Shown here one piece after another: positions 10,644 to 21,082 of a stretch of 64,000 nt of DNA. Within the stretch, counting starts at the first letter, position 1. Every line of letters starts with the position of its first letter. The translations under genes and the position numbers were made by a program. This DNA is from Sorghum bicolor (lineage: Eukaryota; Streptophyta; Magnoliopsida; Poales; Poaceae): NCBI RefSeq assembly GCF_000003195.3, contig NC_012873.2, positions 7,649,894 through 7,713,893 of the forward strand. Direction: 5' to 3'. The notes beneath the pieces are model-generated. The model searched no databases. It had not been told where the DNA came from and saw nothing but the letters and a program-made list of their open reading frames with translations.

Positions 10644-13600
10644 AAGCCGACACAACAGTGAACTTCTTCTTGACGTATGACCCTTGGTTATGATCCTGCC
10701 GTAACCATGGAGTATCCTCATTGTTTAACAGAATGCTTGGGTCTTTGTTGACTATGAAGGGCGGAATTCGATCATCCCTTTCGTAATCGCCTGACATGTC
10801 TGACTTGTCCTCAATTCCGACAATGTTTCTTTTCCCAGAAAGGACAATGTGGCGCTTTGGCTCATTGATGATTGAGTGGTCATCATTTTTTCCTCTCTTT
10901 GGTTTCATAGACATATCTTTGACATAGAACACCTGACTCACGTCTGCAGCAAGGACGAATGGTTCGTCTTTGAACCCACTATTGTTAAGGTCCACGGTTG
11001 TCATCCCATACTCCTTGTCGACTGTTACCCCACCTCCGGTCATCTTCACCCATTGGCACCGGAACAAAGGAACTTTAAAATTAGCTGCATAGACTAGTTC
11101 CCATATGTCTTCTATGCGTCCATAATATGTTTGCCTGTTCCCATTTGGATCCGTGGCATCCACGCGTACACCACTATTTTGGTTGGTGCTCCTTTTATCT
11201 TGGCCAACTGTGTAAAATGTGTTACCATTTATCTCGTACCCTTTGTATGTGAGGACATGCCATGATGGTTGCCTGGCCAACAAATAAAGCTGCTCATCAA
11301 TGTTTTCATCACCTTGACATTTTTTGCGCAACCAATCGCCAAAAGTTTCCATGTGCTCACGCATTATCCAAGCTTCATTCTTCCCGGGCCACTGGGACCG
11401 TAGGTAATCTTTGTGTACCTCAACATATGGTTCCACCAATGAGGAGTTCTGGAGAACTGTGTAGTGTGCTTTATTGAAGTAATCGTTTCCCGTACCAATA
11501 TATGTTTTCTTCCCAAGTGTTCCCTTTCCGCTGAGTCTGCCCTCGTGTCGAGATTCAGGAATGCCAATTGGGTCAAGGTCTGGAATAAAGTCAACACAGA
11601 ACTCTATGACCTCCTCTGTTCCGTAGCCCTTGGCAATGCTTCCTTCTGGCCGGGAACGACTATGGACATATTTCTTTAGGACACCCATGAATCTCTCGAA
11701 GGGGAACATGTTGTGTAGGAACACGGGACCGAGAATACGAATCTCTTTTACCAGATGAACTAGGAGGTGTGTCATGATATCGAAGAAGGATGGAGGGAAC
11801 ACCAACTCAAAGCTGACGAGACATTGAACGACATCATTCTGCAGAGTAGCTAGTTGCTCTGGATTGATTGCCTTCTGAGAAATTGCATTGAGGAATGCAC
11901 ATAGCTTTACGGTGGCTAGACGTACGTGTGGAGGTAGAATTCCTCTTAAAACGACCGGCAGCAATTGCGTCATTAGAACGTGACAGTCATGGGACTTCAA
12001 GTTTAGGAATTTCTTCTCTGGCACATTAATTATTCCCTTGATATTGGAGGAGAATCCAGATGGGACCTTGATGCTGCTAAGACATTCAAACATGCTTTCC
12101 TTCTCTTCTTTGCTCAGAGTGTAGCTAGAAGGGCTTAAGTAATGACGTCCATCATCCGTCTTTTCTGGATGCAGGTTGTCTCGTTCTTTCATGCGCTGCA
12201 AGTCTTGTCGTGCTTCAAGTGAATCCTTAGACTTCCCATAGACACCCATGAATCCGAGCAAGTTCACACAAAGATTCTTTGTCAGGTGCATCACGTCGAT
12301 CGCGTTGCGGACCTCTAGGACATTCCAGTAAGGTAGCTCCCAAAATATGCATTTCTTCTTCCACATGGGTACGTGTCCCTTAGCATCCTTGGGAATAGGT
12401 TCGCTGCCTCGTCCCTTTCCAAATACCACTTTTATATCCTTGACCATTTCGAGTACATCATCCCCGGTTCGATTGAGAGGTTTGGTTCGGTGGTCTGCCT
12501 TGCCTTTAAAATGCTTGCCTTTCTTTCGTACTGGGTGGTTCACAGGAAGAAACCGACGGTGGCCAAGGTACACGACCTTTCGACATTTTTTCAAAAATAC
12601 ACAGTCAATGTCTTCATAACAATGTGTGCATGCATTATATCCCTTGTTTGACTGGCCTGAAAGATTACTCAGAGCTGGCCAATCATTGATTGTTACAAAC
12701 AGCAATGCTCGTAGGTCAAAGTGCTCTTGTTTGTACTCATCCCACACGCGAACTCCTGGTTTGCTCCATAAAAGTTGAAGTTCCTCAACTAATGGCCTAA
12801 GGTAGACATCTATGTCATTGCCAGGTTGCTTCGGTCCTTGGATAAGCACCGGCATCATAATAAACTTCCGCTTCATGCATAGCCATGGAGGAAGGTTGTA
12901 GATACATAGAGTAACTGGCCAAGTGCTGTGACTACTGCTCTGCTCACCGAAAGGATTCATACCATCTGTACTTAAGGCGAACCGCAAGTTTCTAGCATCA
13001 TTTGCAAAATCTTAGAATTCTCTGTCTATCGCTCTCCACTGGGATCCATCAGCAGGGTGTCTCAGCATATTGTCTATCTTACGGTCTTCTTTATGCCACC
13101 GCAACAACTTTGCATTGTCCTTATTTCTGAACAGACGTTTTAATCGTGGTATTATAGGAGCATACCACATAACCTTGGCTGGAATTTTCTTCCTATGACG
13201 TTCTTCACCCTCAACATCGCCAGGATCATCTCGTCTAATCTTATACCGTGATGCCTTACATACTGGACATGCATCCAAATTCTCGTATTCCTCCCCACGG
13301 TAGAGGATGCAGTCATTAGGACATGCGTGTATCTTCTGGATTTCTAATCCCAAAGGGCAGACAACCTGTTTTGCTTCATACGTAGTGGTGGGCAATTCGT
13401 TGCCTTTCGGAAGCATCTTTTTTATGATCTTCAATAACTGCCCAAATGCCTTGTCAGATGTACTATTCTTTGCCTTCCATTGCAGCAATTCTAGTGTGGT
13501 ACCCAGCTTTTTTTGCCCCTCTTCAGCGGTGGGATATAGCGATTTCCTGTGGTCCTCTAGCATGCGCTCGAACTTGGCTTTCTCTTTATCACATTCACAT

Positions 13601-14019
13601 TCTCTTTGTGCATCACGGATGGCATCACCAAAAGCATCATCGCCCCGATCATCTTCTGCCGCCACCTCTTCTTCATTATCTCCCCCCATTGCAACATCAT
13701 TGAAGCCACCGTACTGAGCAATAATATTGGCATGGTCCAATTCTTCTTCTTCTTCTTCTTCTTCACCTTCATCCATTATAATCCCGCTTTCTCCATGTTT
13801 GGTCCAACAAATATAGTTTGGTACGAAACCAGACTTTAATAAGTGTGAATGAAGAGTTCTTGAGTTAGAATATTCCGTCAAATTCTTGCACACGGCACAT
13901 GGACAGCACATGAAACCGTCCCTCTTATTTGACTCGGCCACACTTAAGAAATAGTGCACGCCATTAATGAACTCTTCGGAGCGCCGATCGGCATTATACA
14001 TCCAATTACGTGTTACCAT
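10642..14019 (-). pseudogene. TNP2-type CACTA transposase (tnpD-like), one in-frame stop
   Basis: A continuous frame of about 1,126 codons is interrupted only by TAA at 13,012-13,014 (codon 336). Visible domains: transposase-associated N-terminus (residues about 1-76, with CCPCAVC and YICWTKHGE); an acidic run (about 82-93); a Cys motif (ACPNDC...CPVC, about 232-254); then after the stop the Transposase_21 core beginning with STDGMNPFG; a DUF4218-like block (LPVVLRGILPPHVR, FPFERFMGVLKKYVHSRSRPEG split over two lines of the protein); and a C-terminal DUF4216-like block (YYGRIEDIWELVY, PLFRCQW). I chose the ATG at 14,019, which directly follows TTTAATGCAG, a possible acceptor; an in-frame ATG at 14,061 is an alternative. 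The flanking residues REF/DFANDARNLRF continue across the stop, so this looks like a point mutation rather than an intron. It would catalyse excision and integration, and is probably inactive as it stands. Confidence 0.9.
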
Positions 14020-14114
14020 CTGCATTAAAGATAACATATATATTATGAAAACCATGCACACATATAGTTTCTCATCTTATTGCACAACATGTCTAAGATA
14101 CATAGTTGATTAAT

Positions 14115-14636
14115 TTAGAAAAGCTTGGCTACAACAAATACAATCGCAACTAGCATTAAAAAAAACAAAACTAAAATGCACTTAAGCAACATAATTAGTT
14201 CGCGTCCGATCCCAACTATAATAGATAGATCATTCGCTTGATCAACATCATTGAACTTCTTTCGTCGGCTCACTGTCTCACCACCTTCAGCCTCAACCAC
14301 CTGTGCAAAAGATTTCTTAATGTGTTCAATGTATTCTTCCTCCCAGTACCAACCTGTACATCCGCCGGTACCGTCCCACTGAAATTAAAAGAGAGAATCA
14401 AAAGTTTAATTAATATCATTTAAAAAATATGCACATATATAAGCAAATGTCTGGAAATAACTCACATTACGATCTGGACACTTGTAGAATATACGACCCT
14501 TGTTTACTCCCTCTTTCGACACTTTGTACTCCATCAAAATCTTCTGCCCACACTTGCCACAAGTAATGAGAGGGAGTTCCGGACGGTATCGCTTTTGAAC
14601 CCGTTGAGAGACGGAAGACCCGGTCACGGTTGCCAT
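14115..14636 (-). CDS. Small GRF-type zinc-finger protein with C-terminal membrane segment
   Basis: Two exons, 14636-14466 (donor GTGAGT) and 14378-14115 (acceptor TTTCAG), join in phase 0 to give 144 residues. Residues about 20-75 form a GRF zinc finger: CGKCG, then FYKCPD, then after the junction WDGTGGC and WYWEEEY, with the cysteine and aromatic pattern of the family. A charged linker (RRKKF) follows, then a hydrophobic stretch near the C-terminus (about residues 115-143, LLKCILVLFFLMLVAIVFVVAKLF split), a likely tail anchor. It lies upstream of the transposase on the same strand, inside the CACTA element, and may share its promoter region. GRF fingers bind nucleic acid in other proteins; a role in transposition is only a guess. 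It appears intact. Confidence 0.78.
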
Positions 14637-15139
14637 CTACTATCCATACTCAATTTTAAAACAATTATAAATTCCACATTTACTAGTAAACATGTATGAT
14701 ACAATGGACATTATATGTAGTAATAAAAATAAATCAAGTGATATTAACAAACCAATTAATTTGAACTATCCTACTTTCTATGATCATAAAAATATACTAT
14801 AATTCATTCTTGCAAAATATATTAAAACTAGGTCAACCATGAAATATGATATATATATATGGATACTAATTCATGTGAATGATTCAAAATAACAAAGTGG
14901 ATTTGAGCTAAAAAATGATGGGAACATCACAAGCCAAAAACAACATGAAAAAGACAAGAAAGGCTGAAGTTAGTCACCTCTAAGCGCGAAGAGACGATGA
15001 CGGAGTCGAAGAAGATCAACGATGGGCGTTGGAGATGAAGAACAAATGAAGAACAAGCAAGAAGAAGCTCCAAGAACAACAATGGTGCTCTCGGTTTCAA
15101 ATGGGCAGAGGGGAGGAGGGAGCCGGCCTATAAACCGGA
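14637..15139. other. Right-hand leader and promoter region of the CACTA genes
   Basis: No gene. An AT-rich stretch is followed by a purine-rich segment (14,980-15,120) next to the right repeat cluster. TTTATAGG on the minus strand at 15,127-15,134 is a weak TATA-like candidate. The arrangement (repeat cluster, TATA-like motif, leader, gene) parallels that at 8.59 kb. Confidence 0.4.
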
Positions 15140-15463
15140 CCTTTAGCACCGGTTCAGAGCAAAAACCGGTGCTAAAGGGTTACCTTTTAGCACCGGTTTG
15201 TAACACAAACCGGTGCTAAAGGGTTTGCCTCGGCCCGTGGCTCTGGCCGGTGCTAAAGGGACCCCTTTAGCACCGGTTCTTGTTAAAAACCGGTGCTAAA
15301 GGGTCCCTGCCCCGACAGCACATGTCAGTAGCCGTTGGGCAGGACCCTTTAGCACCGGTTTGTCACACGAACCGGTGCTAAAGGGGTCTTTAACCCGGAC
15401 CGCAAAAAGGCCGAGGTTTTTGGTCATTTTGGGCATCGACCAATGCCTCATTCTGTAGTAGTG
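15140..15463. repeat. Right subterminal repeat cluster and terminal inverted repeat
   Basis: At least four unit pairs of TTTAGCACCGGTT...AACCGGTGCTAAAGGG occupy 15,140-15,392. Then comes GGCATCGACCAATGCC and the terminus TTCTGTAGTAGTG ending at 15,463, followed by the TTA target duplication. Confidence 0.9.
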
Positions 15464-15466
15464 TTA

Positions 15467-15853
15467 AGTGGTGCCAAAAGAAGAGAGAGTAGATCTAAGC
15501 ATCACTCTGTACACTGCATCAACCAAAACTAATGCTTAAAATTTCTAGAGCGGATGAGCAAGTAGTTGCTCCGATGCCTGCTTTTACCCTCTGAATAAAA
15601 TAATCAAAGCTGGTCCTCTGCTCTCCTATGAGCTATGTAGCATGTAGCTAGTACATTAGATAGATTGATGTAGTATTTTATTTGTGGGATCTAAGAGTGA
15701 TGCTCGCACATTGTGGCTTCGTGATACCAGTTCCAGCGAATCTACGTGTATCGAAAAATAAATTTGGGCACTGCTAGTATGTTGTGGAGGGCCTTACAGG
15801 ATCAAATCCTAGGAAGAGCACGTACGTGTATTTTGTGCCATAGATCAAGCATC
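15467..15853. other. Gene-free flank right of the CACTA element
   Basis: I see no gene and no recognised element; a few short motifs only. Confidence 0.35.
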
Positions 15854-16082
15854 GGGCTTGTTTACTTCCAAAAAAATTTGCAAAATAGGAATAGTAGCAC
15901 TTTCGTTTGTATTTGATAAATATTGTCTAATTATGGACTAACTAGGCTCAAAAGATTCGTCTTGTCAATTCCGACCAAACTGTGCAATTAGTTTTTATTT
16001 TTATCTATATTTAATACTCCATGCATACGTCTAAAGATTCGATGTGACAGAGAATTAAAAAATTTTGTAAAATTTTTGAGGA
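15854..16082. mobile_element. Tourist-like MITE fragment (GGCCTTGTTTAG family)
   Basis: Begins GGGCTTGTTTACTTCC and contains the family's core in order (GATAAATATTGTCTAATTA, AGATTCGTCTTGTCAATTCC, GTGCAATTAGTTTTTATTTT, AAGATTCGATGTGACAG). It is the inverted relative of the complete copy at 39,073-39,304. It ends in AAAATTTTTGAGGAAT without the expected AACTAAACAAGGCC end, so it is 3'-truncated. Confidence 0.75.
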
Positions 16083-16335
16083 ATGACGCGCGCGGCCATG
16101 ATGCCTAGCTAGAGTCTTTGTCTCGGGATTTTAAAAATATGTTCCTATGTTTTGCCTCCTTTTATATTTTATAAAAAAAGTTATTAAGAAAGACGGAGGT
16201 CTTAACCTGCTAATTAATGACATTAGTAGAGGTGGGTTAGCAGACGGTAAATTAACACAGACTATTCATTAGACAGTAGTCGGGCTGTCCATCTATGTAA
16301 GTTGAAAATTGACTCCAAATATCGGAATATGCGTA
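16083..16335. other. Gene-free interval
   Basis: Nothing recognised between the MITE fragment and the Helitron. Confidence 0.35.
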
Positions 16336-16846
16336 TCATATACTCTTATAAAGCTAAACCACACTAGATGAATTCTCTCTTCATGTAGATGTCCACATCA
16401 TACCCTACTTAGTGGGTCTCATGCAGATGTCCACATCATACCCTACTTAGTGACCCACTAAATGTTCTCTCTCTTCATGTAAGGTGTCCACATTATTCCT
16501 CACTAAGTCCATGTCATCCCATATTAATTACAAAAATGACCATGTTATCTATATCATGTGGCATACTTTAAATCTTTAATCCATTAACATATAAGTTATG
16601 TACATACACTATTTGTTTCATCACTCTATAATGTAACCAAATATTAGGTTTTCTTCTATTAGCTTAACAATTTTTTTACTAGATCTAATTCAATAAAATA
16701 TATGCAAGTCAAATTCATATATATATATATATATGTATATGTACGTATACATACATAATATACTGAATATCAAATAGTAATGATATATATATATATAATG
16801 ATTTATTTTAAAAAATCTCACAGCAACGCGCGGGGAATTCACCTAG
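16336..16846 (+). mobile_element. Non-autonomous Helitron, 511 bp
   Basis: Starts TCATATACTCTTATAAAGC, a form typical of plant Helitron 5' ends, and ends GCAACGCGCGGGGAATTCACCTAG, that is a GC-rich near-terminal segment about 10 bases before CTAG (pieces at 16,822-16,846). The host bases are A before and T after, as expected for AT-dinucleotide insertion without duplication. The 3' hairpin arms are degenerate. Internal direct repeats of TGTCCACATCATACCCTACT occur near 16,390 and 16,430. There is no Rep/helicase gene. Confidence 0.72.
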
Positions 16847-16879
16847 TTGTAGTAAAGTAATCATGGCTTTACTCCCTTA

Positions 16880-17960
16880 GCCTTTCGGTAATGATTGGAT
16901 ACGGGCGACCGTCTCGTCCGGATGCCCCTCAAACCTGCTTGGCTTGCTTTTCCTCATAGCCCATCTAAAATAATGAAAGATGCATTTTTCTTCCTTCTAG
17001 CCGACTTCCCTCCTCTCCATCGCGAGCTGACTCCATTCCTCTCCATTGCGTGTGCCCACTCCTCTCTATCCCATCCGTGCATCACTCAATCCTTCCATGG
17101 CCGGCAGCGGTATGCTCCTCTCCATGGCATACGCCGCCAGCTCCCTCCCTGGCTGGCCGCAGGGCCCTCCCCCACCGTGACATCCTCCTTCCGCACCTTG
17201 GCGGGACCTTCTCCCACACCAGCGGCAACTTCAGTCACCCCGACGTCCTCCTCATCCAACCCCGGCGACTCCTTTCTCCACCCCGGGGTCATCCTCCACC
17301 ACCCCTATGGCGCCCTTCCCCCGACACCGACTTCCTCCCCCATAGGGAGGTCCCAACACCCACAGATCTGGTGACTATGGTACTCCCTTGGGCCAGGCTC
17401 TCTCTCTCTCTCTCTCTAGTGTTGTAATTGTATATTTCAGTTGTTACATACGTTTTAGAAGTATGTTGCAGTTGAATTATATGGATGTTGCAAAATAGAT
17501 CGGGGGATGTTACACATATTGCAATTGTTTTCAGAGGCATGTTGCAATAGTATGTTTTGAGTGTTTATTCGGATGTTGTGAATAGTTGCAACGGTTTTCA
17601 AGTGTGTTTCAGGGGTGTTTTTCAAGTGCTTTAGAAGCATGTTTCAATTGTTTCAACTACCTTTAATTAGACGTATGTTGCAACCGTTGTTCTTGGATGT
17701 TTCAAAAGTAGATCGGGTGTTGCATCTCTCCTTCCCGCACCTTGCATCTCGCGGTTGGGAGTAGGGGCACATGCATATGGTAATGTGGGACGAGGCGGGG
17801 CGTGCTTTCTTGTTTGTGTGGGCGCAGCAAACACGATTTCCATTTTGATTCGATTTTACATGAGGGGATGAACGGGGACAGAGTCGCGTCCGGACGTAGG
17901 CCTAGGTAGGGCCGATGTCCGGGCACTAGGCTTGCCGTTAGCCTTTTGGTCATGAAACTT
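16880..17960. mobile_element. Mutator-like (MULE-type) non-autonomous repeat, boundaries uncertain
   Basis: The left part contains CGTCTCGTCCGGATGCCC and the right part GCGTCCGGACGTAGG, which read as poorly matched inverted termini. Between them are many ATGTTGCAA / TTGCAACGG motifs (17,460-17,720), a pattern I associate with abundant grass MULE-type elements. Pro/Ser-rich open frames at 16.9-17.4 kb have no domain and were not called. I could not fix a 9-bp target duplication. Confidence 0.45.
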
Positions 17961-18136
17961 TGTAGCTATTAATTATTGTCTTGGATATTTGTTGGTTGGT
18001 TGATGCGCTATAGTTTTATGGTTTATACACTTTACAGTCTAAGTTTAGATGAACACTACATGATGTTGTGTTGGATATTGCTGGCTAATTTTTAATGTTT
18101 TGGTAAGCTGATCAGCCTTTAAAATTTTTATTGAAA
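17961..18136. repeat. 3'-flank shared with cysteine-rich-peptide gene B
   Basis: TTGTGTTGGAT, ATTGCTGGCTAA, ATGTTTTGGTAAGC, GATCAGCCTT and ATCAACCAGCAGGGAACTC match 40,983-41,080 in order. That is the region just past the stop codon of gene B. It shows that the relic at 18.14 kb came from the same duplicated unit. Confidence 0.75.
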
Positions 18137-18535
18137 TCAACCAGCAGGGAACTCAAACTGAAAGTAACTCCTAGAATTTGCATGTTCGATTAAAATCCTT
18201 CTACAGTCAATAAAGTAACTCTTGGATTGCTGCGAGTGTGCACCGCGGCAGACGTCACAGCACTTTTGCTCCTTCAAAGTAGCAACTAGCAAGGGAGTGT
18301 GCACCAGTGAAAGCCACACACGATTCTTTAGAGCATGCATGGTCTCTACGCTGTCCGTCTTCTCTCGGTTATCTCTTAGGGCCCGTTCGGTTGATCCGGT
18401 TTGGGTCCCTGGAATGATTCCAGATGGTTTTGCTTCATTAATTTACATAGTTTTGATAAGCTGTAATGGTTCCTGGACCAAAACCATAGCAACCAAACGC
18501 AGCCTTAGTCGTCCGGCGGCCACTGGCTATAAGTG
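18137..18535 (-). pseudogene. Decayed exon 2 of a MEG/ESF1-like cysteine-rich peptide gene (copy D)
   Basis: On the minus strand the order GAGATAACCGAG ... GCACACTCCCTTGCTAGTTG ... TGTGACGTCTGCC parallels exon 2 of gene B (GAGATAACTGAG ... GACATCTGCCCC). The residues KCCDVCRG correspond to the C-terminal CxxxC part, but the diagnostic CYCC is gone and upstream cysteines are lost. A 126-bp MITE (18,379-18,504) sits inside it at a TTA; the homology with gene B resumes beyond it (GTCCGGCGGCCACTGG against GTCCGGCGGCAACCGG). No signal-peptide exon is found to the right. Confidence 0.68.
18379..18504. mobile_element. Tourist-like MITE, 126 bp, TSD TTA
   Basis: Left end GGGCCCGTTCGGTTG and right end AACCAAACGCAGCC are imperfect inverted repeats, continuing into GGTTTGGGTCC / GGACCAAAACC. 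TTA flanks both sides (18,376-18,378 and 18,505-18,507). Removing it restores the alignment of pseudogene D to gene B. Confidence 0.8.
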
Positions 18536-18918
18536 GCTAGCTTCCTGAACTCATTGTTGAATCGCTCAGGTACTAAAATCTGCTGCGATCACTTGATTAA
18601 TTTCAAGCTTGGAGGAAGGGAGTTCTAACTCAATCAAGTCTCCAGGGATAGGTAGCAGACTTTTGAGGTTGAAAAGCATTCGACTAATAAATTCTTACTT
18701 TCCTAATCTTTCTTTTAAGGTATCCCACACGTGAGTAGGTTTTTCCTCGTGTTGTACTAGCAAATTGCGTAGCCCATCCTGAGTAGAGGCAATGGTATTC
18801 TTCCTGTGTCCGATAGTAGCATGGGCATCTTCTTTTACCCAGTTAATTTTGCCTCGTTCCTTCTATAACTTCTCTGTTTACTTGTGATGTTCACTTTTGC
18901 ATACTAACAAGTTACATT
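18536..18918. other. Gene-free interval
   Basis: No gene recognised; a faint minus-strand resemblance to retrotransposon coding sequence is too weak to call. Confidence 0.3.
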
Positions 18919-20056
18919 TGTTAAATTCGTTTGAACAGGACGTACAGATTCTACGTTAAAGAACATAAAGGGAGGCATGATCCACTATATGCGGTAAGAG
19001 TAATTTACTTCGCTACATTATGTTGGTGTCAAGAGCATTACTGGACATTTTCGTATGAGAAACACACAGTGCCCTAAGCAGAAGCTCGAGAGTATACACT
19101 GTGGATATACACACTACCTATGCACTATGATGAGTGACATCGATGCCAACAAGAGGCATATAGGGTAAGTTTGAATCTATTCAACCTCTTTAATTCTGGT
19201 TACTGCCAATGTTAACTTCAAAACCAGCGCCATGTTCATAGATGCTCGCTGTTTTTATAGATGTTGGCATATGTTATGACATACAAAATAACACTTGTTT
19301 TATTGAGTTATTGTGTAGTGGCAAAATAAGAAAGGAATGAGAGTTGAACCACACAAAGATGACAACCTCTTGGAGCTTCTCGGTGATCTTTGCAAATTTA
19401 TATTGGACCAGATTATACATGTAAGAGGCAATTATCATGACCAAAAATCCGAATTAGGAAGGCATCCTTAGTACCAACATCTTCGTGAGATGGAAAGGCT
19501 AGCTCTAGGCCATTGATAACAATGTGTATGGAATGTGACATTTGGTTTGTAACCTTGTGGAACAGTTTTGGAATAGTCAAACGGATAGGGCTTGTGAATT
19601 ATGTCGATGTAATGATGAATTATATATGTTCTTGTGAATTAAACTTGTAATGTTTGTTTATAAAATATTCTTGTTCTTGTGGACACAGTGTTTGAATTAT
19701 ATATGCATATATGTATATATGTTTTGGACAGATTTGAATTTTGAAATTTGATTTTTTTACGAGAAAATGAACTGTAGGGGCAGTTCAATTTCATTTTTTT
19801 TGGCGGGAGAATATACTTTAGAGTACAAATGTAAATTATAGGGATGAATTTTGTCACAACTGCCTCTACAGATCATTTTGGTAGAGGTAGAGGCGGTTGT
19901 TGATATAAGCCACCTCTATAATTAGATTTGTAGGGTCGGCTTGGGAGCCGCCCCTACAGATCATTGATTTACAGAGACGGTGTGGTAGGGGCAGTTGGCA
20001 AAACCGCCTCTACAAACCATCGCCAACCGTCCCTACAAATACTTGATGTAGTAGTG
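18919..20056 (+). mobile_element. 3' fragment of a second CACTA element
   Basis: Ends in TACTTGATGTAGTAGTG at 20,056 (minus strand CACTACTACATCAAG). Before it are inverted and direct subterminal units of TGTAGGGACGGTT / AACCGCCTCTACA (19,845-20,045). This repeat family differs from that of the 12.6-kb element. Upstream is the 3' end of a protease-type transposon gene on the plus strand. No left terminus is found, so the element is 5'-truncated. Confidence 0.8.
18939..19540 (+). pseudogene. Ulp1-like (C48) C-terminal exons of a CACTA protein, decayed
   Basis: Three exon-like pieces with GT-AG borders are visible: RTYRFYVKEHKGRHDPLYA (18,940-18,996, then GGTAAG), a piece ending HIG|GTAAGT (about 19,070-19,167) that contains SIHCGYTHYLC, a degraded form of the family's catalytic-cysteine motif, and a piece from 19,321 (acceptor CAG at about 19,319) reading KKGMRVEPHKDDN and LLGDLCKFILDQI. 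The last is cut by TAG and then ends LREMERLALGH. It is consistent with the C-terminus of the same class of transposon protease as the gene at 3.4-7.4 kb. Confidence 0.6.
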
Positions 20057-21082
20057 ATAGGCGCGGTTAACTGTGAGGTGCTGTGCTTGGCGACGGGCAC
20101 TGTTAACTATTAGGGTTGGAGAGAACAGAGGCACTACAATTGTGGGCCGTAGCGAACCAACCCATTAATCAAGCAGTACTTAGGTGAGCAAGTCATAGCC
20201 AGGATCAGGCCTAGGCATGACACGTAGATACGGATCATGATGGCCCGAGCACGACTAATGGGTCGTGTCGTGCTTGGGCAGGCCTTAGCAGGCCATGCCT
20301 TGTGCCCGATAGGCTCGGCCCATTTAATTTGGAAATCTTTATCTCTCGCGTCTCTCCGCCTGCGCGTCTCGATCCATTTCTGCTCTTCTTCCAACTCCCA
20401 TAAGCACGGCTATGCGTCACGAGTCCCAACTCCTCCCATTCTCGTCTACTGTCCGCTGGCCTCTCCTTGCACATACATGCAGTCCCGACTCATCCACCTC
20501 GTGGAGCATCGCAGCCCCTCGCATGGACATGCAACCTCGCGCGCGCACATCATGATCTGGCAGCGGTGGGGCATAGCAGCCATGACAACGTGCGTGGGAC
20601 AACAGACAATGATGGCGCGACTATAACTTGAGCACGACATCTGGCCTCACGCATCAATGCACGGCATGGCTAAGAGCATCTAGGCCATGCCTGAGTCGTG
20701 ACTTAAGCACAGTGACTCACACGACACGGTATTGGTCTACTATATCTGTGTGTTCATTTACATGTCTAGGTTCATAGCATGTTCCATGCATCTGGAGGCA
20801 CCATATGTCCAGGTTAAGAGAATCTTTATTGTACTTGGTAGAAAACTAAAACGACACGTATAACGGGATAGGCCAAGTACAAAACAATGGCATATTGATT
20901 AACTAATTAAATAATTAATGCATCAAAATTTGAAAACAAGATTAAAGCAAACACTCAAACATGTTCATAGTTCAGAACGACATAAATCACGGAATAAAAG
21001 AAACAAAGCAAATACTAGTAAAGATGTTACAACACGACACAGTCTGCACTCTTCAATGCCGAACCATGTTTCACTGGGATGA
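20057..21082. repeat. Degenerate repeat rich in TGGGC/GGCCC 'cargo-less' motifs
   Basis: Bases 20,150-20,740 contain repeated GCACGAC, GGCCTAGGC, GGCATGGC and GGGCAGGCC motifs in both orientations, a style seen in old dispersed grass repeats. No coding domain is found; open frames on both strands are composition-driven. 20,740-21,082 is AT-rich and is probably the 3' flank of the F-box gene. Confidence 0.35.

Larger units (their letters stand above)
2879..15463 (-). mobile_element. Complete CACTA (En/Spm-type) DNA transposon, 12.6 kb
   Basis: The right end reads CTGTAGTAGTG (minus strand CACTACTACAGAATGAGG, ending at 15,463). The left end is a diverged version, CACTGCTGCATGATCGGG, starting at 2,879; the two 22-base termini agree at about 16 positions. 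Both ends are flanked by the 3-bp duplication TTA (2,876-2,878 and 15,464-15,466), as expected for this superfamily. Inside are subterminal repeat clusters built on TTTAGCACCGGT, a TNP2-type transposase, a Transposase_24/Ulp1 fusion and a GRF-zinc-finger gene, all on the minus strand. The gene set is that of an autonomous element, but the transposase has one nonsense codon and one Ulp1 exon appears out of frame. An extra repeat cluster lies in the middle at 8.6-8.85 kb. Confidence 0.93.

Noticed and set aside
16895..17427. Pro/Ser-rich plus-strand frames of 125-159 codons
   Set aside because: They lie inside a dispersed Mutator-like repeat and have no recognisable domain or conserved start context.
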